Under the pieces are notes generated by a model, which saw nothing but the letters and a program-made list of their open reading frames with translations, did no database searches and was not told where the DNA came from. Made by a program: the position numbers and the translations under genes. From NCBI GenBank assembly GCA_023266435.1, contig JAHFQF010000040.1, positions 1 to 14,432 of the forward strand: a DNA stretch of 14,432 bases. The letters run 5' to 3'. Every line of letters begins with the position of its first letter. The first letter of the stretch is position 1. This document shows positions 7,365 to 12,783 of the stretch, piece after piece. Source of the DNA: Legionellales bacterium. Its GTDB lineage: Bacteria; Pseudomonadota; Gammaproteobacteria; Berkiellales; Berkiellaceae.

Positions 7365-8111
7365 TTATATTGAGGGCTTGTTTTTGAGGCGCTCAGCCCA
7401 AGATTGTACGGTAGGTTGCTTGCTTGTGGACTGCATTAACCAAGTTGCCCAAGGGGTATAGGCAGCAGGTTGACGATGCTTTTCTAAAGCATATGTTTCA
7501 GAAGCCGCTGGGGCAGGTAGAGATTGCAGGTTAGTAGTAGTTTTCGAGCCTAGGACATGGGCCCAAGAGCGAGGAGTTTTCACAGGTTGTGGTGCGGGCT
7601 CAGTCTCTAACCAGGGTTGCTTGGCTACCCATAGCCACTCCTCTATATCACATGATTTTGCATTTTGTGAGAGCTGGCTTACCGCTGGAATAGTCATTAA
7701 TAATTTGACTGCTTCTACATTGCCCATACGCAGTGCTAATCGCAACAACTCATTGGGTTGTTCCTCACTAACAGCTTGATGCGTATATTGCTTGATATCA
7801 AAAATACCGAGTAGAAATTGTAATTGTCGTAATACACTCGGATCGTTTCTGCGAATTAAATGTCGCAATATATAAAAACCACGTATGACAGTAGGCTTGT
7901 CTACTCTAAAAAATTGATGTTTCCCTTCAGCTGCTTGTTGATCACGCTCTAATTGCTCGATGGTTTTCTGTGTAAAAATATTCAGGTGTTCGATGTGATT
8001 TTTATGATGTTCATCTACATAACGTAGATTATCATTATCAGTCAGTAAAACATTCATCAGCGCTGTATTACCTGTCGCAGCGGCTTCAGCCAGCTTCTCC
8101 TTGTTTAGCAT
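7365..8111 (-). CDS. Hypothetical protein with ankyrin-like half repeats
   Basis: This is a 248-aa protein I cannot place in a named family. ATG at 8111 is chosen over an in-frame ATG at 8120 because AGGA lies 8 bases before 8111 and overlaps the other candidate. Near the N-terminus, KLAEAAATGNTALMNVLLTD resembles the helical part of an ankyrin repeat, and a second such stretch (ELLRLALRMGNVEAVKLLMT) lies near residue 130. The C-terminal third is Pro/Thr/Ser/Gln-rich with three short motifs around Trp-Ala (SWAHVLGSK, PWATWLMQS, SWAERLKNK), which may be short docking repeats. There is no signal peptide or membrane helix. It lies on the same strand as the 1089-aa gene, 316 bases upstream, but that gene has its own promoter. 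A host-interaction role is a guess from the ankyrin character. Confidence 0.85.
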   Translation of the reverse strand: MLNKEKLAEAAATGNTALMNVLLTDNDNLRYVDEHHKNHIEHLNIFTQKTIEQLERDQQAAEGKHQFFRVDKPTVIRGFYILRHLIRRNDPSVLRQLQFLLGIFDIKQYTHQAVSEEQPNELLRLALRMGNVEAVKLLMTIPAVSQLSQNAKSCDIEEWLWVAKQPWLETEPAPQPVKTPRSWAHVLGSKTTTNLQSLPAPAASETYALEKHRQPAAYTPWATWLMQSTSKQPTVQSWAERLKNKPSI

Positions 8112-8151
8112 AGTTATCATCCTAATAAATTAATTGATACGTAACAGCACA

Positions 8152-8183
8152 CTCATTCTAATGAAATGAATGAGCTTTGATAA
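8152..8183 (-). promoter_or_regulatory. Promoter of the 248-aa gene with an overlapping inverted repeat
   Basis: On the minus strand, TTATCA (8178-8183) and TAGAAT (8155-8160) are 17 bases apart, giving a plausible sigma-70 promoter about 45 bases before the start codon. An inverted repeat, CTCATTC (8152-8158) and GAATGAG (8168-8174), spans the -10 box and part of the spacer, a position typical of a repressor operator. No regulator is identified. Confidence 0.5.
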
Positions 8184-8219
8184 GAGGGTATGAAAATGAA
8201 AAAGTGCTATGGAGTGTTT

Positions 8220-9224
8220 CTAGGGAATCGCATAGAAAAAAATCATGGAGCACAGACAGGATACAAGCCCACAAAACAAAAAGGTAAAGGCCCAAGCTTG
8301 CACGATTTTACGCACAATATCCCAACGTACTGCTGAGAAACTGCGTGATGCACCGACCCCCATGACAGACGTGGTGATGGTATGAGTGGTGCTCAAAGGG
8401 ATACCAAAATGTGAGGCGACATAGATAGCTGAGGAGGCACCAAGCTCTGCTGAAAACCCCTGCCACGAGGTTAAATCAGAGATTTTTTTACCAACTGTTT
8501 TAATAATCTTCCAACCGCCACATGAGGTGCCTAGTCCCATTACTAAAGCACAAACTAAAACGACCTCAGGGGTGACGACGAATTCAGGCAATATCCCACC
8601 TAACACTAAGGTAATGGTGAGTACGCCTACAAATTTTTGGCCATCGTTAGAGCCGTGCATAAAAGCCATCAGCATCGAAGAACACATTTGTAGTCGATTA
8701 AAAGTGGATTTGGCGCGGCTAGAATTACTGCGAGAGCAATACCGTTGGATCAAATTGGCAAGAAAAAGGGCAATAGAAAACCCGATGAGAGTAGAAAAAA
8801 TTAAGCCAATTAACACTTTCAGCCAACCAATCCAAAGCAAAGTCTGAAACCCGGCAGCGAAGTCAAAGCCATGTGAGCCCAACCCAGCGCCAGCCAGTCC
8901 CGCCACGAGTGCATGGGATTTACTGATAGGAAGACCTTTGTAGGCGGCAATGAGCCCCCATAGGATTAACCCTAGCATGCCTGCTGACAGCGTTTTCAGA
9001 GTGATGGCAGAGGCATCTACAAAACCGGTCCCAATCGTCGTTGCTACGGCAGTACCATACATCGTACCAAAAATATTCATGATCACGGCCATGAAGATAG
9101 CAACGCGTGGAGAAAGTACTGAGGTAGAGACAACAGTGGCAATGGCATTTGGCGCATCCGTCCAGCCATTTACGAATTCTGCGATGAGCACCAGTGCGAT
9201 AGTGCACAGCAGTAATGAACTCAT
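8220..9224 (-). CDS. Low-affinity inorganic phosphate transporter, PiT family
   Basis: This 334-aa, highly hydrophobic protein is a PiT-type phosphate permease of the inner membrane. Both family signatures are visible: GWTDAPNAIATVVST near residues 20-34 and FMHGSNDGQKFVGV in the second half, followed by PLSTTHTITTSVMGVG. About eight or more membrane helices can be read, with a hydrophilic central loop around RYCSRSNSSRAKSTFNRLQ. GTG and TTG codons stand directly before ATG 9224, but the ATG is preferred because it overlaps the upstream stop by one base (TGATG), implying translational coupling. It follows the DUF47 gene, the usual partner of this transporter class. Metal-phosphate complexes are the likely substrate, from family knowledge. 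Confidence 0.95.
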   Translation of the reverse strand: MSSLLLCTIALVLIAEFVNGWTDAPNAIATVVSTSVLSPRVAIFMAVIMNIFGTMYGTAVATTIGTGFVDASAITLKTLSAGMLGLILWGLIAAYKGLPISKSHALVAGLAGAGLGSHGFDFAAGFQTLLWIGWLKVLIGLIFSTLIGFSIALFLANLIQRYCSRSNSSRAKSTFNRLQMCSSMLMAFMHGSNDGQKFVGVLTITLVLGGILPEFVVTPEVVLVCALVMGLGTSCGGWKIIKTVGKKISDLTSWQGFSAELGASSAIYVASHFGIPLSTTHTITTSVMGVGASRSFSAVRWDIVRKIVQAWAFTFLFCGLVSCLCSMIFFYAIP

Positions 9225-9901
9225 CAACACAGTTTCCGTATAATAGAAGAGATAATGTGAGACACGTGCTCAGAGTGATCAGTTACCTCTTCGAGCGCTT
9301 CACACACCTTTTCCCAGCGTAAGAGCATCAGGGTATCGTGCAAGATGGTGTGGCCAGAGATTGGAGCAGGCAGTGCCTCAATCTCTTGCGTCAAATTGTT
9401 ACGTAAGCGACGTAAAATTTTATCGGCCTTTTCTTCCAGTACTTTGATCGCAATGACTTGTTTTTTATGCTCAGTCAGATTGAGATCAGTGAGTCTCGTA
9501 ATGCAGACAGGAATTAAAGCAGTAATTTGGATAATGATTTCCGTAAGCTCAGTTGCCTCAACTCGTCCTGCAGTGATGTTGTAATCTTGAATGAGCAGCG
9601 CAGCTTCCTTCATCAGATCGATGGTATTATCTAGCTCTGTAATGAGATGTGCGATGTCCGTTTTATCAATTTTCGTAATAAAAGTTTCATCTAGGAGTAG
9701 ATGGGTCTCTTTTGTAAGCTGGTCGCCCAAATGCTCGAATTTGATCACGCGCTCAATGGCTTGCTTATCCCCAAAAGGAGTATTGCCAAACAAAGAGGCC
9801 AGTGCTTTTGCACATTCATGGGTATTGAGCGCATGCTGTTCAAAGATCTCCAGAAACTTTCGATCGTTTGATCCGCCCACTAAAATTTGCCAAAAACCCA
9901 T
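9224..9901 (-). CDS. DUF47 family PhoU-like protein, partner of the phosphate transporter
   Basis: This 225-aa protein belongs to the DUF47 (PhoU-related) family, which forms all-helical bundles and is usually encoded next to PiT transporters, where it is thought to modulate transport. The sequence is helical and charged throughout, opening with MGFWQILVGGSNDRKFLEIFEQHA, and has the family-like ELDNTIDLMKEAALL and VLEEKADKILRRLRN stretches. No membrane segment is seen. The start at 9901 has a purine-rich site (AAAGGGAAAGG) immediately upstream. It is the first gene of a two-gene operon with the transporter. Confidence 0.92.
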   Translation of the reverse strand: MGFWQILVGGSNDRKFLEIFEQHALNTHECAKALASLFGNTPFGDKQAIERVIKFEHLGDQLTKETHLLLDETFITKIDKTDIAHLITELDNTIDLMKEAALLIQDYNITAGRVEATELTEIIIQITALIPVCITRLTDLNLTEHKKQVIAIKVLEEKADKILRRLRNNLTQEIEALPAPISGHTILHDTLMLLRWEKVCEALEEVTDHSEHVSHIISSIIRKLC

Positions 9902-9930
9902 ACCTTTCCCTTTCAGAAAAAACTGACAAA

Positions 9931-9959
9931 GAAATACTATAATGTAGTAATAATGTCAA
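9931..9959 (-). promoter_or_regulatory. Promoter of the DUF47-PiT operon
   Basis: The minus strand has a perfect -35 box, TTGACA (9954-9959). At the usual 17-base spacing the -10 is a poor TATTTC (9931-9936); a better-looking TAGTAT lies at 14 bases. The -35 box is clear but the -10 choice is not. The site overlaps the plus-strand promoter of the divergent gene. Confidence 0.45.
9938..9943 (+). promoter_or_regulatory. -10 element for the DUF1704 gene
   Basis: A perfect TATAAT lies about 75 bases before ATG 10019. No good -35 box lies 16-18 bases upstream (AGAAAA at 17). It sits within the divergent DUF47-PiT promoter, so the two promoters may exclude one another. Confidence 0.45.
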
Positions 9960-10018
9960 CTTTATTTGTTTTGTGGCGCCATAAGTTACGTATGTAAATT
10001 TTTCTGGGGGAATGCTCA

Positions 10019-11266
10019 ATGAACGTTGAGTTTTTAACGGATCTGAATGAAAAAGTTGTACAAATTGCCAATACAATCAAGCTATTAGGACCTTTGAGCT
10101 GGCCAGCTTCTACGGAGGTTGCATTCCTGAAAACCTGGGAGGCGGGCAATCCTAAGTTGCCGGAAGTGACTTTTAGTCCCGTGGATTATAGTGAGCAGAA
10201 AAATGCTTTAAAAGTGCTCTTGCATTCTTTTACGGCGGAGCATCCGTTGGAAATTTTTACCCAAAAAACCATAGAAAGCTATTTGACTGCGGCAGACATG
10301 ATCACAGCTCGGGGGACCCCCACCTTACAAGCCTTGTCTTTGCAAATTTATGGACAGCCTGGCGATAAAATGCCAGGCTGTAGCCTAACTAATATCGATG
10401 CAGCGGAAAAGTTGATTTCTATTTCAAAGTTCTTTAATTACTCCTATGCAGAAAAAAATGAGGTTTGTACTTCCGCCACTGAAATCAAAGAGTATCTAGA
10501 CCACAGTATTCAACAAAAATTTAAAGCAGATGCCCCCACTGTGGTGATCACAGACGAGCTTTCTTCCAAAGCAACTGCAGGTAGAAAGCGGGTGCGCCTG
10601 CGAAATGATACCTGTTTTACTTTGTATGATCATGATCAGTTGTTAATTCATGAGGTGATGACGCATTCATTAACGGTAATTAATGGTACACATCAACCCA
10701 TTTTAAAAACACTCAGTTTAGGTGCACCTCGCACCACGGCAACCCAAGAGGGCTTAGCGACGTTTGCTGAGGTGATTACTGGTAATATGGATTTAAATCG
10801 TTTAAATCGCCTGGCTTTAAGGATTGTGGCCATTGATAAAGCCTTGAAAGGAGCTGAGTTCATAGATATTTTTAAATTTTTCCTCGAAAATGGTCAGAGT
10901 GCTAAGGAAAGCTTTTGGTCCTCTGCACGCGTGTTTAGAGGGGGGGCTCCGAATCAGGGCATTGTCTTTACAAAGGACTCTATTTATCTAGATGGTCTCA
11001 TTAAAGCACATACTCTATTTAGATGGGCTTTTATGAATGGCAGATTAGATCTCACTAACCTATTATTTTGTGGGCGCTTAACCATTGATGATTTATTTTT
11101 ACTAGAAGATGCATTTCTCAGTGGTTTGATTAGCCCACCTACGTATTATCCAAATTGGTATGAAAGAATTGATGGATTGGCTGGCAGGTTAGGCTTTTCT
11201 TTACTGGCCAATATGGTGCGTTTAGATGAGTTAGAAGATTACTTCTCTAAGAAATGCCATACTTAA
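10019..11266 (+). CDS. DUF1704 / QEGLA-motif putative zinc metallopeptidase
   Basis: This 415-aa protein matches the DUF1704 family, annotated in bacteria as flavohemoglobin expression-modulating QEGLA motif proteins and related to the eukaryotic KIAA0895/MATCAP tubulin tyrosine carboxypeptidases. The key signature is present: HEVMTH at 211-216 (HExxxH, two zinc histidines and a catalytic Glu) followed by TQEGLATFAE with E244 as likely third ligand. Upstream, TIESYLTAADMITARGTP and the LYGxPGD-like IYGQPGDKMPG segment also fit the family. There is no signal peptide or membrane segment. ATG 10019 is preceded by GGGGG at a spacing of 8. A peptidase activity and C-terminal tyrosine removal are known only for the eukaryotic relatives; the bacterial substrate is unknown. 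It stands alone, divergent from the phosphate operon. Confidence 0.88.
   Translation: MNVEFLTDLNEKVVQIANTIKLLGPLSWPASTEVAFLKTWEAGNPKLPEVTFSPVDYSEQKNALKVLLHSFTAEHPLEIFTQKTIESYLTAADMITARGTPTLQALSLQIYGQPGDKMPGCSLTNIDAAEKLISISKFFNYSYAEKNEVCTSATEIKEYLDHSIQQKFKADAPTVVITDELSSKATAGRKRVRLRNDTCFTLYDHDQLLIHEVMTHSLTVINGTHQPILKTLSLGAPRTTATQEGLATFAEVITGNMDLNRLNRLALRIVAIDKALKGAEFIDIFKFFLENGQSAKESFWSSARVFRGGAPNQGIVFTKDSIYLDGLIKAHTLFRWAFMNGRLDLTNLLFCGRLTIDDLFLLEDAFLSGLISPPTYYPNWYERIDGLAGRLGFSLLANMVRLDELEDYFSKKCHT
10354..10381. repeat. 10-bp perfect GC-rich hairpin inside the DUF1704 gene
   Basis: ACAGCCTGGC (10354-10363) and GCCAGGCTGT (10372-10381) are exact inverted copies around an 8-base loop (GATAAAAT). 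It lies within the coding region, encoding part of GQPGDKMPGC. No T-run follows, so it is not a terminator. It may be a pause or RNA-structure element, or chance. Confidence 0.7.
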
Positions 11267-11356
11267 TTTTCTGAGAGAAAAAACTTACTTAAAACATGAA
11301 GAAAAGAGTGGGTTTTGTGTATTTATATTAAAGAAAGATGAGAGCATTATTTTTAT

Positions 11357-11385
11357 TTGTAATCAGAAATTTTATCCGTTAGAAT
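11357..11385 (+). promoter_or_regulatory. Promoter of the small exported Ala/Thr-rich protein
   Basis: TTGTAA (11357-11362) and TAGAAT (11380-11385) are 17 bases apart. Transcription would start near 11392, leaving a leader of about 42 bases with AGAGGA before ATG 11434. A short palindrome (GGTTATTAACC) lies near the predicted start of transcription. Confidence 0.55.
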
Positions 11386-11433
11386 TCACGTCGGGTTATT
11401 AACCACTTATTAAATTTGAGAGGATGTTCTATT

Positions 11434-11697
11434 ATGGTACGTAATGTAATTTTAGGTTTAGGTCTTGTTTTGGCTGCAACTGTTGCAACTGCTTCCGGTA
11501 CACCTGCTGCTAAAGCAACTACCCCAGCTGCTACAACAACTGCTGCTACTGCACCTGCAGCGACAACACCTGCTGTTGCTCCAGAAGCCACTTTAGAAGG
11601 CAAAACTGCTGCTGCAGAAGAAACAACTGTTGAAGCTACTAAAGTAGACACAGCAAAGAAAGCTGAGAAAACTGTATCAACAGGCAAGAAGTCCTAA
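11434..11697 (+). CDS. Small exported Ala/Thr-rich protein, function unknown
   Basis: This is an 87-aa protein with a clear Sec-type signal peptide: MVRN, then a hydrophobic core (VILGLGLVLAATV) and a cleavage-like ATA after residue 20. No lipobox cysteine is present; the mature protein has no Cys at all. The mature part is low-complexity: residues 23-55 are almost only Ala, Thr and Pro in a TPAA-like rhythm, and the rest is Ala/Glu/Lys-rich, ending in GKKS. ATG 11434 is chosen over an in-frame TTG at 11416 because AGAGGA (11420-11425) lies 8-9 bases before it. It is probably disordered and periplasmic, secreted or wall-associated. It has its own promoter and is followed by a hairpin. I know of no named family for it. 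Confidence 0.8.
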   Translation: MVRNVILGLGLVLAATVATASGTPAAKATTPAATTTAATAPAATTPAVAPEATLEGKTAAAEETTVEATKVDTAKKAEKTVSTGKKS

Positions 11698-11715
11698 TTA
11701 ATACGCGATTTTCTA

Positions 11716-11744
11716 GATCCCTTCTCCTTCCGGAGGGGGGGATC
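11716..11744. terminator. GC-rich hairpin between two convergent genes
   Basis: GATCCCTTCTCC (11716-11727) pairs with GGAGGGGGGGATC (11732-11744) across a TTCC loop, with two G-T pairs and one bulged G. It lies 18 bases after the exported protein gene and 43 bases before the end of the convergent minus-strand gene. There is no T-run, so termination is likely but not certain. Confidence 0.5.
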
Positions 11745-11787
11745 GTTCAACTGAAGACAACTTCACCCATTCCTAATTTCAAATCCT

Positions 11788-12093
11788 CTAAGTTACCTTA
11801 GGGCGCAGTAGCTTATGTGTATCGCATAGCGTCGATAAAGTGTTGTAATGCTGCTCCTCAAGCACCACCTGTACTGAGTGCCAAGCATTTCTCGGGTAGT
11901 GATATCCTAAAGTATAACGAGTAGTGACGGTCATAAATCCTATACGCTCTTTGTTTAAATAGGTTCCAGGATCGTCATCGTCTAAATGTTGCAGCGCGGC
12001 GCCCAGATCGAGCAATTTGGTTGCAGTCCATTTCTCAGTAGAGGATTCTAAAAGAGTCTTTTTTACCGCCTCGATATCAAAATTTTTCCCCAT
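11788..12093 (-). CDS. Hypothetical protein, 101 aa
   Basis: I do not recognise this small soluble protein. The gene looks real: the ATG at 12093 has AAGGGA 6-7 bases upstream, the composition is normal, and it ends cleanly before the hairpin of the convergent gene. It begins with a short charged helix region (MGKNFDIEAVKKTLLESS), has an acidic LDDDDPGTY loop near the middle, and then a Thr/Tyr/aromatic-rich segment (GFMTVTTRYTLGYHYPRNAW) that may be beta. No signal peptide or membrane segment is visible. It lies 34 bases beyond the terminator of the cold-shock gene, so it may rely partly on read-through or on a promoter overlapping that terminator. Confidence 0.75.
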   Translation of the reverse strand: MGKNFDIEAVKKTLLESSTEKWTATKLLDLGAALQHLDDDDPGTYLNKERIGFMTVTTRYTLGYHYPRNAWHSVQVVLEEQHYNTLSTLCDTHKLLRPKVT

Positions 12094-12127
12094 CTTTTGT
12101 CCCTTTAATTGGTGAAATTTAGGTATA

Positions 12128-12154
12128 AAAAAACCTGCGTTTAGCAGGTTTTTT
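12128..12154 (-). terminator. Rho-independent terminator of the cold-shock gene
   Basis: On the minus strand AAAAAACCTGC pairs with GCAGGTTTTTT across a 5-base loop (TAAAC), ending in a seven-T run. It starts about 23 bases beyond the csp stop codon. The mirror A/T runs could allow it to act in both directions. Confidence 0.9.
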
Positions 12155-12177
12155 AATGAGTAAACTGTAGTGCGAAA

Positions 12178-12387
12178 TTACTTGGCTACTTTAAGTTCTT
12201 CTGCAGAAGACTTACCGTTTTTGCCAACGCGCAACTCATACTCCATAACTTGGCCTTCATTGAGGTCTGAAAGACCTGCGCGTTCTACAGCGGATATGTG
12301 GACGAAAACGTCCTGTGATCCATCTGAAGGACTGATGAAGCCAAAACCTTTAGTTTTATTAAACCACTTAACGGTTCCTTTAGACAT
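12178..12387 (-). CDS. Cold-shock domain protein, CspA family
   Basis: This 69-aa protein is a single cold-shock domain, a small beta-barrel that binds single-stranded RNA and DNA and melts RNA structure. The RNP1 motif KGFGFI (13-18) and RNP2 motif VFVH (27-30) are intact, preceded by GTVKWFN. A longer frame begins upstream, but ATG at 12387 is chosen because AGGA lies 8 bases before it and the protein then starts MSKGTVKWF, as in the family. It is monocistronic in design: own promoter upstream and a strong terminator downstream. Whether it is cold-induced or constitutive cannot be told from the sequence. Confidence 0.96.
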   Translation of the reverse strand: MSKGTVKWFNKTKGFGFISPSDGSQDVFVHISAVERAGLSDLNEGQVMEYELRVGKNGKSSAEELKVAK

Positions 12388-12454
12388 TGAGATATTCCTA
12401 ACATTTAGATTAACAAAAGCCCCGACACGTGTGTAAGGCATGCCTGCGCTACAA

Positions 12455-12460
12455 AGTATA
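12455..12460 (-). promoter_or_regulatory. Extended -10 promoter of the cold-shock gene
   Basis: On the minus strand TGGTATACT provides an extended -10 (TG-n-TATACT), about 68 bases before the ATG. No good -35 box stands at 17 bases, which the extended -10 may compensate for. The leader would be about 60 bases, shorter than the long leader of E. coli cspA. Confidence 0.5.
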
Positions 12461-12612
12461 CCAGGGTCCCCATGCTTTCTCTAGAGACTAGTAGCATCCT
12501 TTGTCGCAGTCACTATGAAAGTGTGTATGCATCATAACTATAACCTCTCGTCTTGTCAATCATCATGAAGCAGCTTTTATTGAATTTACTGCCTTTTTAC
12601 TGAGTTCAGGCT

Positions 12613-12770
12613 CACCCCCGTATCATTTGATTACCCCCAGTTTGCCACAAAAGACGGGGTGCTTCTCTGGTGTCAAAATCTCCCAGGGAGTTCGCAGGGG
12701 CCATAGGGCTACGGATTTTTCAGCAACCTATGGCTTTGCGTGTATTTTAGCTAGCCTTTACTGGGGGGTA
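12613..12770. repeat. Gene-free stretch with nested inverted repeats, possible mobile-element relic
   Basis: Between the csp start and the 542-aa gene (12442-12783) no gene can be supported. The part from 12613 on is rich in inverted repeats: TTACCCCCAGT (12631-12641) against ACTGGGGGGTA (12760-12770, one extra G), CACCCCCGT (12613-12621) against ACGGGGTG (12654-12661), and GCCATAGG (12700-12707) against CCTATGGC (12727-12734). The outer pair bounds a 140-base unit. The make-up suggests a decayed insertion-sequence end or a MITE, or a structured 3' region of the 542-aa transcript. I saw no target-site duplication. Confidence 0.4.
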
Positions 12771-12783
12771 TACACAAATCCGC

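Noticed and set aside
8950..9243. Plus- and minus-strand frames overlapping the PiT and DUF47 genes
   Set aside because: The PiT and DUF47 frames carry clear family motifs and an operon overlap; the others have none.
10012..10029. Six-codon frame (ATG to TGA) overlapping the DUF1704 start as a regulatory leader peptide
   Set aside because: It overlaps the real start out of frame, its sequence shows no regulatory codon run, and such short frames are common by chance.
11379..11687. Minus-strand frame rich in Val and Ala opposite the exported protein
   Set aside because: It is the complement of Ala/Thr/Pro codons; the plus-strand frame has the promoter, ribosome-binding site and signal peptide.
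12178..12441. Longer cold-shock protein starting at 12441
   Set aside because: The 18 extra residues do not resemble the family and have no ribosome-binding site; ATG 12387 has one and gives the normal CspA N-terminus.
12661..12783. Short open frames in the gene-free stretch that might be transposase remnants
   Set aside because: Several frames are open for 25-45 codons, but none has a recognisable motif or start signal, so no coding claim is made.
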